Made by a program: the position numbers and the translations under genes
Assembly (NCBI GenBank): GCA_035455745.1
Contig: DATIEP010000085.1
Span: 1 to 64,000, forward strand
Direction: 5' to 3'
Length of the DNA stretch: 64,000 nt
Source: JADGGM01 sp027307005
GTDB taxonomy: Bacteria > Gemmatimonadota > Gemmatimonadetes > Gemmatimonadales > Gemmatimonadaceae
The notes under the pieces: generated by a model
Database searches by the model: none
The model's input: the letters and a program-made list of their open reading frames with translations, nothing else
What the model was told of the DNA's origin: nothing
Shown: positions 17,848 to 27,463 of the stretch, piece after piece
How the letters are laid out: every line of letters starts with the position of its first letter
Numbering within the stretch: position 1 is the stretch's first letter

Positions 17848-19644
17848 TCACTCCACCTGCAGCACCGCCAGGAACGCCTCCTGCGGAATCTCGACCGAAC
17901 CGACCTGCTTCATCCGCTTCTTTCCTTCTTTCTGCTTCTCGAGGAGCTTGCGCTTGCGGGTCACGTCGCCGCCGTAGCACTTGGCGAGGACGTTCTTGCG
18001 CAGCGGCTTGACCGTAGTGCGGGCGATGACCTTGGAGCCGATCGCCGCCTGGATGACGACCTCGAACAGCTGTCGCGGGATGAGCTCCTTCAGTTTGTCG
18101 GCTACCTTGCGTCCCCACTCGTAGGCTTTGTCGCGGTGGATGATCACCGAGAAGGCGTCGACCGGGTCGCCGTTGATGAGCATGTCGAGCTTGATCAGGT
18201 CGCTCGTGCGGTACTCGAGCATCTCGTAGTCGAGGCCGGCGTAGCCGCGGCTGACGGTCTTGAGCTTGTCGTAGAAGTCGAGGATGATTTCGCCTAACGG
18301 AAACTCGAAGTCGAACTCGACGCGGCTGGCGTCGAGGTAGCTCATGTTGCGGTAGACGCCGCGGCGCTCTGTGCCCAACGCCATGATCGCGCCGATGTAG
18401 TCGGCGGGCGCCACGATGCGCGCTTTGACGAACGGTTCCTCGATGCGATCCACCTCCGACCCGTGCGGCATCGTCGACGGGTTCTCGATCACGTCCATCG
18501 CGCCCGTGGTGCGGTAGACGTGATATTCGACGTTGGGCACGGTGGTCACGAGGTCGAGATCGAACTCGCGCTCCAGCCGCTCCTGCACGATCTCCATGTG
18601 CAGCAGGCCCAGGAATCCGCATCGAAAGCCGAAGCCTAACGCCGTCGACGTCTCGGGCTCGTAGCGGAGGGAGGCGTCGTTGAGCTGCAGCTTCTCGAGC
18701 GCGTCGCGCAGCTCCGGATACTGGTTGGCGTCCGTCGGATAGAGGCCCGAGAACACCATCGAGTGGATGTCCTGATACCCCGGCAGCGCCGCGGCCGCGC
18801 GATTGGCGGCGTCGAAGATGGTGTCGCCAACGCGGGTCTCCTGCACGCGCCGCACGTTCGCCACCACGTACCCCACTTCGCCGGGCGAAAGCGACGCGCT
18901 TTTCACCTGGCGGAGCTGATGGTATCCGACTTCGTCGACCTCGTAGGTCGCGTCGCTGGCGCCGAACGCAATGTTCATCCCCGGACGCAGGATGCCGTCG
19001 ACGACCCGCACCATCGGAATCGCGCCGCGATAGCGATCGTAGTACGAATCGAAGATGAGCGCGCGCAGCGGCGCGCCGGGATCGCCCTCGGGCGGCGGAA
19101 TCTTGCGCACGATCTGCTCGAGCAGTGCGTCGATCCCGATGCCTTCCTTCGCGCTCACGAGCAGGATGTCATCCGGGTCGGCGCCGATGAGGTCGTGCAC
19201 TTCCTGCTTGCGACGGTCCGGCTCCGCGCTCGGCAAGTCGATTTTGTTGAGCACCGGGACGATTTCGAGTCCGGCGTCGAGTGCAAGAAAGAGATTGCTC
19301 AGCGTCTGCGCCTGGATGCCCTGCGACGCATCGACGACGAGGATCGCGCCTTCGCATGCGGCGAGCGAGCGCGAAACTTCGTACGTGAAGTCGACGTGTC
19401 CCGGCGTGTCGATCAGGTTGAGCTCGTACGCGCGGCCATCCTTCGCGCGATAGTTCATGCGCACGGCGTTGAGCTTGATAGTGATGCCGCGCTCGCGCTC
19501 GAGGTCGAGCGTGTCGAGCACCTGCTCCTTCATCGCGCGCTTTTCCAACGTGCCCGTGGCTTCGATCAACCGGTCGGCGAGCGTCGACTTGCCGTGGTCG
19601 ATGTGTGCGACGATGCAGAAATTGCGGATGTGATCCTGTTTCAC
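17848..19644 (-). CDS. lepA: Elongation factor 4 (LepA), ribosome back-translocase GTPase
   Basis: 598 residues from the GTG at 19644, giving the family's usual 597-602 length; the longer open frame starting at 19881 adds unrelated residues. The G1 motif is AHIDHGKST, the switch region ERERGITIKLNAVRM, G3 DTPGHVDF, and G4 NKIDLPSA. The C-terminal LepA-specific block is present (YGGDVTRKRKLLEKQKEGKK). It is a translational GTPase that acts on stalled ribosomes. The minus-strand promoter must lie in the 115-nt space shared with the divergent DUF58 gene, where a TATACT box also appears on the plus strand. Confidence 0.96.
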   Translation of the reverse strand: MKQDHIRNFCIVAHIDHGKSTLADRLIEATGTLEKRAMKEQVLDTLDLERERGITIKLNAVRMNYRAKDGRAYELNLIDTPGHVDFTYEVSRSLAACEGAILVVDASQGIQAQTLSNLFLALDAGLEIVPVLNKIDLPSAEPDRRKQEVHDLIGADPDDILLVSAKEGIGIDALLEQIVRKIPPPEGDPGAPLRALIFDSYYDRYRGAIPMVRVVDGILRPGMNIAFGASDATYEVDEVGYHQLRQVKSASLSPGEVGYVVANVRRVQETRVGDTIFDAANRAAAALPGYQDIHSMVFSGLYPTDANQYPELRDALEKLQLNDASLRYEPETSTALGFGFRCGFLGLLHMEIVQERLEREFDLDLVTTVPNVEYHVYRTTGAMDVIENPSTMPHGSEVDRIEEPFVKARIVAPADYIGAIMALGTERRGVYRNMSYLDASRVEFDFEFPLGEIILDFYDKLKTVSRGYAGLDYEMLEYRTSDLIKLDMLINGDPVDAFSVIIHRDKAYEWGRKVADKLKELIPRQLFEVVIQAAIGSKVIARTTVKPLRKNVLAKCYGGDVTRKRKLLEKQKEGKKRMKQVGSVEIPQEAFLAVLQVE

Positions 19645-19759
19645 GGGCTCTCGAGCCGAGCGGTCGAATGAACGCGAAATATACTCGGTCGGCGGGTGCG
19701 GACCCGCACCACTGATCGAGCTACCTACGAGTGCCGACCAACGGCTAAGTTGCACGTCC

Positions 19760-20662
19760 ATGTCTTCGACACGTCCCGACCTGTTGGACCCTGCCACGAT
19801 CGCGGCGCTGGGGCGCATCGAAATCGTGGCGCGCTGGATCGTGGACGGCTTCCTCACCGGGTTGCACCGGTCGCCGCGCAAAGGATTCTCGGTGGAGTTT
19901 GCGGAGCATCGTCCGTATCTCCCCGGCGACGAGCTGCGCTACGTGGACTGGAAGATCGCGGCGCGCGCGGACAAGTGGGTGGTGAAGCAGTACGAGGAAG
20001 AGACGAATCTGCGTGCGACCATCGTGCTCGATGTGAGCCGGTCGATGGCGTGGCGCGGCGACGAGTCGCGCCTCACCAAGCTCGCATACGCCGAACGACT
20101 CGCCGCGGCCATCGCGCTGTTGTTCCTGAGGCAGCGCGACGCGGTCGGGTTGGTGCGCTTCGACGACGCCGTGCGGAGCGCGGTGCCGCCGCGGGTGCGC
20201 ACCGGGCAGTGGCAGCGCATCGTGGCCGCGCTGGATGATGCGGGTGCCGGGCGTGCGTCGTTCGCGCCGGCGGCGTTGGAGCAAGCGGGCCGGCTCATCG
20301 TGCGGCGCGGGATGATCGTGCTCATCTCGGATCTCCTCATGGACCCGCCCGAGGTGATCTCGCGCGTGCGCGCGCTGAGGCACGCGGGACACCACGTGGC
20401 GGTGCTCCACGTGATGGATCCGGCGGAGCGCGATCTGCCGGCGCGCGGCGACGCGCTGTTCGTGGATCCCGAGAGCGAGATCGAAGTGCCGGCGGCGTCC
20501 GCCGACGTGCGGGCGGCGTACCGGCAGACGGTGGACCGTGCGTTAGGCGAGTGGCGCGACGCGCTCTCCGGCGTGGGCGCGGCCTACGAGCTGGTCACGA
20601 CCGACGCGCCGTTCGGCGTGCCGCTCCGGCGCGCCTTTGCCGTGAGGCAGCGCCTGCCGTGA
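19760..20662 (+). CDS. DUF58 domain protein (MoxR-associated type, vWA-like)
   Basis: 300 residues. The N-terminal part has GFLTGLHRSPRKGFSVEFAE and the DUF58 hallmark YLPGDELRYVDWKIAARADK, followed by KQYEEETNLRATIVLDVSRS. The last part carries a MIDAS-like DxSxS (DVSRS at about residue 91) typical of the vWA fold in this family. Such proteins usually sit beside a MoxR AAA ATPase and BatA/B proteins; here a BatA-like gene follows with a GTGA overlap, but no MoxR gene lies in the window. The likely role is metal-dependent assembly or envelope stress, which is inference from the family. A TATACT at about 19678 could be its -10 element. Confidence 0.88.
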   Translation: MSSTRPDLLDPATIAALGRIEIVARWIVDGFLTGLHRSPRKGFSVEFAEHRPYLPGDELRYVDWKIAARADKWVVKQYEEETNLRATIVLDVSRSMAWRGDESRLTKLAYAERLAAAIALLFLRQRDAVGLVRFDDAVRSAVPPRVRTGQWQRIVAALDDAGAGRASFAPAALEQAGRLIVRRGMIVLISDLLMDPPEVISRVRALRHAGHHVAVLHVMDPAERDLPARGDALFVDPESEIEVPAASADVRAAYRQTVDRALGEWRDALSGVGAAYELVTTDAPFGVPLRRAFAVRQRLP

Positions 20663-22479
20663 TCGACTTTCTGTCGCCGCTCTGGCTCGCCGCGGCGGCC
20701 GCCGCGGCGGTGCCGCTGCTGTTGCACTTGCTGCGCCGCCGGATCGGCGCGCGCGTCGAGTTTCCGGCGGTCCGGTATCTGGCGCGCGCCGAGCGCGAGC
20801 ACAGCCGCAAGCTGCGGCTCCGCAACCTGCTGTTGATGCTGCTGCGCATGGCGGTGGTGGTGTGCGTGGCGGCGGCCGCCGCCCGGCCCGTGCTGCGCGT
20901 GTCGGGCGCGGGACACGCGCCGACTGCGTTAGGCGTGGTGCTGGACAATTCGATGAGCACGTCGGTGATCGTGGCCGGTCATCCGGTGCTGGACGATCTG
21001 CGCGCGCGCGCGTCGCAACTGGTGCGCGCGGCATCGCCAGACGACCGCGTGTGGCTGATCACCGCCGACGGCGTGGTGCGCGGCGGCGCGCGGTCGGCCA
21101 TTCTCGATGACATCGCCCGCGCCGAGCCGCTGGCCGGCGCCGGGGACATGGAAGATGCGGCGACGCGCGCGAGCACCGTGGTGGCGAGCGCTGCGCTCCC
21201 GGAGCGCGAGGTGGCCGTGGTGACCGACGGCCAGGCGACGGCGTGGCCGGAGCCCGTTTCGTTAGGCGCGGTCACGGCCTTCGCCTATCGGCCGGCGGCC
21301 GATGCGCCGCCTAACCGGGCGGTGGTGGACGCGCGCGCGCAGCCGGTGCGCTGGACGCCGGGCGGCGCCGTTCAGGCGCGGGTGCTGACCCCCGACTCGG
21401 CCACCTACCGCATCACCCTCGAGGGACGCACGCTGGCGCGCGGCACCGTCACCCGCGATGAACCGATCCTCGTGCGCGCCGAACCGCCCGAACGCGGCTG
21501 GACCGCCGGGTCGGTGGAGCTCGAGCCCGACGAGCTGCGCGGCGACGACGTGCGGTGGTTCGCGACGTGGATCGGGCCCGCGCCGGCCGTGCGCATCGCG
21601 CCGTCCGCGGGTCAGTTCGCGTCGAGCGCGCTGGACGCGCTGGTCGAAGCGGAACGCGCGCGCGCCGGCGGCGCGATCACGTTCGCCTCGGCCGACGAAG
21701 TCACCGCGCTGCCGGCGCTGCTCGTGGCCCCCGCCGATCCCGTGAAACTCGGCGCCGCCAACCGGGCGCTGGAACGGTTAGGCATCCCCTGGCGGCTGGG
21801 TGCGGCGCGACACGGTGAAACCACCGTGCGCGGTGCGGCCGGCTCGCCGGTGCCGCTGGCCGACGTCACCGCCACCATTCGGTATCCGCTCGCGCCCCGC
21901 ACCAGCGCGCGGTCGGACACGCTCGCTACCGCCGCGGGCGAGCCGTGGATCGTGAGCGGTCCGGGCTACGTGCTCGTTGCATCGCCCCTCACGCCGGACG
22001 CGACGACGTTCCCGGTGCGCGCCGCCTTCGTGCCGTGGTTAGGCGACGTGCTGTCGCAACGGTTGAGCGCCGACGCGGGCACGGTGCTGGCGACGACGCC
22101 GGGCGCGATCGTCGTACGCCCAACGGGCGCCGACGCGCTCGAGCTGCCCGACGGCGACCGCGTCCCGCTGCCCGATGATTCGCTCGCCGCCCCCGCGCGT
22201 CCCGGCGCGTACTTTTTTCTCCATGCCGGATCGCGCATGGGGGCGATGGTGGTGAATCCCGAGCCGTCGGAATCGGATCTGCATCGACTCGATCCGCCGG
22301 CGCTCGCCGCGCGGCTTCGGGCGCGGCGCGTCACGACCGTCGAAGATGGCGCCCGGTTCACGACGGCGGTGTTCGCGACGGCGCCGCGCCGCCCACTCGC
22401 CGCGCCGCTGCTTGCCGCCGCGCTCGTCGCGCTCGTCGCCGAGTCGGCGATGGCGCGCGAGAGCCGCAGGGGCGCCTGA
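20659..22479 (+). CDS. BatA-like membrane protein (aerotolerance-type N-terminus)
   Basis: 606 residues from the GTG at 20659, which overlaps the DUF58 stop (GTGA). The N-terminus FLSPLWLAAAAAAAVPLLLH and RRRIGARVEFPAVRYL is the BatA N-terminal domain, with transmembrane segments at about 5-25 and 55-75. A vWA-like region begins VLDNSMSTSV. The last hydrophobic segment is at about 585-602, so the large middle part faces the periplasm. Family members act with DUF58 and MoxR proteins. The stop overlaps the mfd start (TGATG), which couples this membrane protein to a DNA repair factor; I regard that as gene packing rather than function. Confidence 0.82.
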   Translation: MIDFLSPLWLAAAAAAAVPLLLHLLRRRIGARVEFPAVRYLARAEREHSRKLRLRNLLLMLLRMAVVVCVAAAAARPVLRVSGAGHAPTALGVVLDNSMSTSVIVAGHPVLDDLRARASQLVRAASPDDRVWLITADGVVRGGARSAILDDIARAEPLAGAGDMEDAATRASTVVASAALPEREVAVVTDGQATAWPEPVSLGAVTAFAYRPAADAPPNRAVVDARAQPVRWTPGGAVQARVLTPDSATYRITLEGRTLARGTVTRDEPILVRAEPPERGWTAGSVELEPDELRGDDVRWFATWIGPAPAVRIAPSAGQFASSALDALVEAERARAGGAITFASADEVTALPALLVAPADPVKLGAANRALERLGIPWRLGAARHGETTVRGAAGSPVPLADVTATIRYPLAPRTSARSDTLATAAGEPWIVSGPGYVLVASPLTPDATTFPVRAAFVPWLGDVLSQRLSADAGTVLATTPGAIVVRPTGADALELPDGDRVPLPDDSLAAPARPGAYFFLHAGSRMGAMVVNPEPSESDLHRLDPPALAARLRARRVTTVEDGARFTTAVFATAPRRPLAAPLLAAALVALVAESAMARESRRGA

Positions 22480-25400
22480 TGCCGCTGCCCCGTCTGCTCG
22501 ACGCGATCGAGTCGCTGCCCCGGTTCGCGCAGCTCCTGGCCGCGGTGCCGGCCCCGGGGGACCGCCTCGCGGTGGGCGGCCTGCCGGGGTCGAGCGACGC
22601 GGCGCTCGTGGCTGCGTTAGGCAGAAAGTTGGGCCAGCGCCGCTTCCTCGTCGTCGTGGCCGAATCGCTGCCCGAAGCCGAACGCTGGCTCGCCGACCTC
22701 ACCGTGTTGCAGGACGACGAAGCGACCGCGCTCTACCCGCCCCGCGAAGGCTTCGGCGAAGTCGAGCCGCACCTCGAGGTGGCGGGAGAACGCGTCGAGA
22801 CGCTCGAGCGCGTCGCGCGCGGCGGCGTGCGCACGCTCATTACGACCGCACGCGCCGTGCTCGAACGCACGCGCTTGCCCGACGTCGTTCGCTCGGCGCG
22901 CCTCGAGCTGCACGTCGGCGACGTGCGGCGCCTCGAGGACCTCGTCCACCACCTGGAAAATGTGGGATTCGAGCGCGTCGATCTCGTGGACGACGTCGCG
23001 CAATTCAGCGTGCGCGGCGGCATCGTCGACATCTACAGCTTCGGCATGGCCAACCCCGTGCGCCTCGAGTTCTGGGGCGACGAGATCACCTCGCTCCGCC
23101 ACTTCGACATTCTCACGCAGCGCTCGACGCGCGATGCCGACGTGGCGCTCGTGCTCCCCGTCGACGCGCGCCCGAGCGAGAGCGCCGAATCGGCGCAGCG
23201 CGGCTCGCTGCTCGATCTGGTGCCGCCCGATACGGTGCTGGTGGTTCCGGCCCATGCGCACGTCGAGGCCGAGATGCGCCGCACATGGGAGGAGGCGCGG
23301 CATCACATCGAGCTGGCCCGACGCCGCGGCGAAGATGCGCCGGCGCGCGACGCGCTGTTCCAGCCGCCCGACGATGCCGCCGCCTCCATGGAGCGCCTCG
23401 GCGTGGTGTCGCTCGTACCGCCGGCGGCCGCCGGCGAGGCCGCGCCGAACGAACCCGATCTCCTGTTCACCATCCGGCCGCCGGACGCGGTGGATCGCGA
23501 CATCAAACGGCTCCGCCGCATCGTCGACGACGGCACGCCGACCGTCATCCTCTGCGACAACATCGGCCAGGCCGAGCGTCTCGAGGAGCTGCTCGACGAA
23601 GCCGGGTGGACGGCCAGCGGCGCCGCGCTCGCGGTGGGCGTCATCCACGGCGGCTTCGTCATCCCGCCATCGGGACACACCGAAGGGCTTCGCGTCCTAA
23701 CGGACCACGAAATCTTCCGGCGCGAGCGCCGCATCCGCCGCCAACGCCGCTACGCCACCGGTGCACCGCTCGAGACGCTCAACGGCCTCAAGCCCGGCGA
23801 CTACGTCGTGCACCTCGAGCACGGCATCGGCATCTATCGCGGCATCGAACAGGTGTTCGTCAAGGAGAGCACCATCGAAGCGGCCGTCATCGAGTACGAG
23901 GGCGGCGACCGGCTCAACGTGCCGCTCTACCGCATCGATCAGATCGAGCGCTACCGCTCGAGCGATGCGGGCGACGACGCGACGCCGCCGCGGCTGCACA
24001 AGTTAGGCGGCAAGCGCTGGGCGCACCAACGCGACCGCACCCGCGCGGCGCTGCAGGAAATGGCGATGGAGCTGCTCGATCTGTACGCGCGCCGCCGTAC
24101 CGCCACCAAGCAGAGCGCCATGCCCGACAACTCGTGGCAGCGCCAGCTCGAATCGTCGTTCCTGTTCGAGGACACGCCCGATCAACGCACGGCGACCGAC
24201 CAGGTGAAGCGCGACATGGAGAGCCCGCGCCCGATGGATCGCCTGCTCGTCGGCGACGTCGGGTACGGGAAAACAGAAGTCGCCGTACGCGCGGCGTTCA
24301 AGGCCGTGCAGTCGGCGCGACAAGCGGCGGTGCTCGTCCCCACGACCATCCTCGCCGAGCAGCACGGGCGCACGTTCAGCGAGCGGCTCGCCGACTTTCC
24401 GATCCGCGTCGAAACGCTGAGCCGCTTCCAAACCCCCAAGCAGCAGGCCGAGGTGCTGGCTGCGTTAGGCGAAGGCAAAGTCGACATCGTCATCGGCACG
24501 CACCGTCTGCTCAGCCCCGATGTCTCGTTCAAGGACCTCGGACTGCTCGTGATCGATGAGGAGCACCGCTTCGGCGTGAAACACAAGGAGCGCCTCAAGC
24601 AGCTCAAGCTCGAGACCGATGTCCTCACGCTCACCGCCACGCCGATTCCGCGCACGCTGCATCAATCGCTCGCCGGCCTGCGCGACGTCACCCTCATGCA
24701 AACCGCGCCGCGCGACCGGTCGCCGGTGCTCACGTTCGTCGAGCCGTGGGATGATGGACTGATCGAGGAGGGCATTGCGCGCGAGATCGACCGCGGCGGA
24801 CAGGTCTTCTTCGTCCATAATCGCATCGAGACCATCCAGGGTGTGGCGGACCACGTGCAGCGCCTCGTGCCCCGCGCGCGTGTCGCGGTCGCGCACGGCC
24901 AGATGCGCGAACGCGATCTCGAGGACGTGATGCGCCGCTTCGTGTCGGGCGAGGTCGACGTGCTCGTCTCGACGATGATCGTCGAGTCCGGCCTCGATGT
25001 ATCGAATGCCAATACAATGTTCGTGAATCGCGCCGATCACTTCGGGCTCGCCCAACTGTATCAGCTGCGCGGCCGCGTTGGGCGCTCGCACCGGCGGGCC
25101 TACTGTTATCTGCTGGTCCCCGACAACGTGGATCCGGAAGCCGAGCGTCGTCTGCAAGTGCTCGAGCATCACACGGAGCTGGGCGCGGGATATCAGATCG
25201 CGCTCAAGGATCTCGAGATGCGCGGGGCGGGGAATCTCCTCGGCCCGGAGCAGTCGGGCTTCGCACAGGCGGTGGGATTCGAGATGTATCTTCGCATGCT
25301 CGACGAGACCGTGAAGCACCTCGTGCGCGGCGACGGTGGACCCAAGCTCCTGCCGGCCGATGTCTCGATGGACGTGGGCAGCTACCTGCCCGATGACTAC

Positions 25401-25790
25401 GTCCCCATGCCGGAAGCGAAGCTCGACGTGTACCGGCGCCTGGCGCAGATGACCGAAGCGGCGGAGGTCGATGCGCTCCGGGGGGAGCTGCGCGATCGGT
25501 TCGGCCCGCTGCCCACGCCCGCGACGGCCTTCCTGGCCAGCGCCCTGCTCCGGATTGTGGGCGGCCGCCTGGGCATCGAAGGAATACTGGTGCGCGGCGA
25601 CGAAGCGCGTGTTACTTTTCGGGCTGATGCGATGCCGCGCCTCAAAGGGCTGACGGCGGCGTTTCGCGAAGTGCAATTCCAGGCCGAAGTGCGGCGTACG
25701 CAACCGCTGTCCCTCAAGATTTCTCGGCTGGGCGGCGGCGATTTGTTATCCGGACTCGTGACCGCACTAAAGAGTCTGGCAACGGTATAA
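22479..25790 (+). CDS. mfd: Transcription-repair coupling factor Mfd
   Basis: 1103 residues, near the usual 1100-1150. The UvrB-homology region occupies the first 330 residues (YPPREGFGEVEPHLEVAGER, GGIVDIYSFGMANPVRLEFW). The RNA-polymerase-interacting CarD-like domain starts LKPGDYVVHLEHGIGIYRG at about residue 435. The translocase has Walker A LLVGDVGYGKTEVAVRAAF at about 590 and DEEHRFGVKHKERLK at about 692, then the RecG-like motif LYQLRGRVGRS. The C-terminal TRCF domain is present (LPDDYVPMPEAKLDVYRRL). Mfd removes stalled RNA polymerase at lesions and recruits UvrA. Full-length and intact. Confidence 0.97.
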   Translation: MPLPRLLDAIESLPRFAQLLAAVPAPGDRLAVGGLPGSSDAALVAALGRKLGQRRFLVVVAESLPEAERWLADLTVLQDDEATALYPPREGFGEVEPHLEVAGERVETLERVARGGVRTLITTARAVLERTRLPDVVRSARLELHVGDVRRLEDLVHHLENVGFERVDLVDDVAQFSVRGGIVDIYSFGMANPVRLEFWGDEITSLRHFDILTQRSTRDADVALVLPVDARPSESAESAQRGSLLDLVPPDTVLVVPAHAHVEAEMRRTWEEARHHIELARRRGEDAPARDALFQPPDDAAASMERLGVVSLVPPAAAGEAAPNEPDLLFTIRPPDAVDRDIKRLRRIVDDGTPTVILCDNIGQAERLEELLDEAGWTASGAALAVGVIHGGFVIPPSGHTEGLRVLTDHEIFRRERRIRRQRRYATGAPLETLNGLKPGDYVVHLEHGIGIYRGIEQVFVKESTIEAAVIEYEGGDRLNVPLYRIDQIERYRSSDAGDDATPPRLHKLGGKRWAHQRDRTRAALQEMAMELLDLYARRRTATKQSAMPDNSWQRQLESSFLFEDTPDQRTATDQVKRDMESPRPMDRLLVGDVGYGKTEVAVRAAFKAVQSARQAAVLVPTTILAEQHGRTFSERLADFPIRVETLSRFQTPKQQAEVLAALGEGKVDIVIGTHRLLSPDVSFKDLGLLVIDEEHRFGVKHKERLKQLKLETDVLTLTATPIPRTLHQSLAGLRDVTLMQTAPRDRSPVLTFVEPWDDGLIEEGIAREIDRGGQVFFVHNRIETIQGVADHVQRLVPRARVAVAHGQMRERDLEDVMRRFVSGEVDVLVSTMIVESGLDVSNANTMFVNRADHFGLAQLYQLRGRVGRSHRRAYCYLLVPDNVDPEAERRLQVLEHHTELGAGYQIALKDLEMRGAGNLLGPEQSGFAQAVGFEMYLRMLDETVKHLVRGDGGPKLLPADVSMDVGSYLPDDYVPMPEAKLDVYRRLAQMTEAAEVDALRGELRDRFGPLPTPATAFLASALLRIVGGRLGIEGILVRGDEARVTFRADAMPRLKGLTAAFREVQFQAEVRRTQPLSLKISRLGGGDLLSGLVTALKSLATV

Positions 25791-25809
25791 TCTGCGGTGT
25801 ACGGGGGAC

Positions 25810-25830
25810 GCGATCGCTACGGGCGATCGC
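25810..25830. terminator. GCGATCGC inverted pair after mfd
   Basis: GCGATCGC at 25810-25817 and again at 25823-25830. As the octamer is its own complement, the two copies can form an 8-bp stem around a 5-nt loop. It lies 20 nt after the mfd stop and no U-tract follows, so a transcription pause or Rho-assisted end is possible. The rest of the 182-nt gap to the next gene shows nothing clear. Confidence 0.35.
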
Positions 25831-25972
25831 CGACGGGCCCGGCGTGAGAGGGGGTAGTCAGGCGCTCCGCTCACGCTGTTTCTATGTCCAGCCGCCCGTG
25901 AAACGTTGCACGCCGCATGCTCTCACTCGATCGTACGCTTCTCGGCACGTCCAACACTCATTCTCTTCTCCG

Positions 25973-27427
25973 ATGAAACTCAGATTCTTCCCGCTCGCCT
26001 GCGTTGCCATGGCCCTCATCGCCTGCGAGGGGTTCAAGGACGCCATGACCGCGCACGTGGACGTTGCCGCCAAGGCTGGCACCCGCGAGCTGTCTGTCCA
26101 ACGGTTGGGCTCGCTGCTCGCGCAGGCGAAGGTGCCGGCCAACCACGAGATCGCCAGCACGATCACCAATCTCTGGGTGGACTACCAGCTCCTGGCCGAT
26201 GCCGCTGCGCACCAGGATTCGCTCACCGATCCCAAGCTGGTCGACCAGGCGCTCTGGTCGGTGATTGCGCAGGAGCGCATGAGCAAGTGGCACGAGCAGC
26301 ACTCCAAGACCTACAGCGGCATGGACACGACGAATCTCGCCCAACGCTACGCGCAGGGTGAGATGCTCGCCGCCAGCCACATCCTGCTCACCGTGCCGCC
26401 GGGAGCGAGCCAGGCAATCAAGGATTCGGTGCACAAGAAGGCGGAGGCGCTGCGGCGTCAGGTTACCGATCAGAATTTCGCCGACCTCGCCCGCAAGAAC
26501 AGCCAGGACCCGAGCTCGGCCGCTCGCGGCGGGAGTCTGGGTCTCTTCCCGAAAGGCATGATGGTCAAGCAGTTCGAGGATGCGGTGCTGGCGCTCAAGC
26601 CGGGCGAAATCTCGCCCGTCGTCGAGACGCAGTTCGGCTATCACATCATTCGCCGCTCGACCTTCCCCGAGGTCAAGGATGACTTCGGCCGCGAACTCAA
26701 CCAGGATGCCGTGCGGCACGCCGACAGCTTGTGGATCATCGGGCTCGAGTCGAACGGCGACGTGAAAGTGCGCGACAACGCGCTCAGCGTGCTGCGGGAT
26801 GCGTCCAAGGATCTCGATGCGCACACCAACGACGACGTCGTGATCGCCACGTCCACCGCTGGCCCGCTCACGTTAGGCAGGCTCGTCAAGTGGGTCGACG
26901 CGTATCCGCAGAAGTCCCAGATCGAGATGGGCCTCAAGCAGGCGCCCGATAGCCAGGTGACCGCGTTCATCAAGAACATCGAGCGCAACGAGCTCGTGCT
27001 GCACGAGGCGGACAGCGCCAACGTGCAACTCGACTCCACCGACCTCGCCGAGCTGCACGCGCGCTTCTCGCAGGCGGTGAGCAGCCTCTGGGACCGGTTA
27101 GGCGTCGCGCCGAAGTCGCTCGCCGACAGCGGCAAGACGCCCGCCGAACGCGAGCGCATCGCGGCGACGCGCGCGGATCAATATCTGGACAAGCTCATGA
27201 CGCAGCAGGCGTCGTACATCGCGGTGCCGCCGCCGATCGAACAGCTGCTCCGGGCCAAGTACGCCTGGAAGGTGAACGACGCGGCGCTGCAGAGCGCGAC
27301 CGACCAGGCGAACAAGGAAAAGGCAAAGCAGGACTCCGTGCGCGCCAAGAACCGGCCGCCGTCCGAAGTCCCGCTCGGCGCCCCGCCGGCGCCAACCAAG
27401 CCCGACAGCGGCGCAAAAAAGCCGTGA
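25973..27427 (+). CDS. Lipoprotein peptidyl-prolyl isomerase (PpiC/parvulin domain, PrsA-like)
   Basis: 484 residues from the ATG at 25973; earlier in-frame codons do not form a signal. The N-terminus MKLRFFPLACVAMALIAC is a clear lipobox (LIAC), so the protein is lipid-anchored on the periplasmic side. A parvulin domain runs from ASHILLTVPPG to VETQFGYHIIRRSTF (about residues 135-235), with LGLFPKGMMVKQFEDAVLAL at its centre. An alpha-helical chaperone-like region precedes and follows, and the tail is Pro/Lys-rich. It probably folds outer-membrane or secreted proteins. It is followed 36 nt later by a SurA-like gene, giving two tandem periplasmic folding factors. Confidence 0.88.
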   Translation: MKLRFFPLACVAMALIACEGFKDAMTAHVDVAAKAGTRELSVQRLGSLLAQAKVPANHEIASTITNLWVDYQLLADAAAHQDSLTDPKLVDQALWSVIAQERMSKWHEQHSKTYSGMDTTNLAQRYAQGEMLAASHILLTVPPGASQAIKDSVHKKAEALRRQVTDQNFADLARKNSQDPSSAARGGSLGLFPKGMMVKQFEDAVLALKPGEISPVVETQFGYHIIRRSTFPEVKDDFGRELNQDAVRHADSLWIIGLESNGDVKVRDNALSVLRDASKDLDAHTNDDVVIATSTAGPLTLGRLVKWVDAYPQKSQIEMGLKQAPDSQVTAFIKNIERNELVLHEADSANVQLDSTDLAELHARFSQAVSSLWDRLGVAPKSLADSGKTPAERERIAATRADQYLDKLMTQQASYIAVPPPIEQLLRAKYAWKVNDAALQSATDQANKEKAKQDSVRAKNRPPSEVPLGAPPAPTKPDSGAKKP

Positions 27428-27463
27428 TGGAACTTTGTATCCCGCACTGCGGGTAGCACTGGA

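Noticed and set aside
19645..19759. Riboswitch in the lepA / DUF58 divergent gap
   Set aside because: Only a TATACT box is visible; no conserved RNA motif.
22346..24559. Over 700 codons open in a second plus frame across mfd
   Set aside because: Arg/Ala/Pro-rich frame created by high third-position G+C; mfd domains are in the other frame.
25810..25830. HIP1-like (GCGATCGC) signal
   Set aside because: Only this pair stood out by eye; no evidence of genome-wide iteration in the window.
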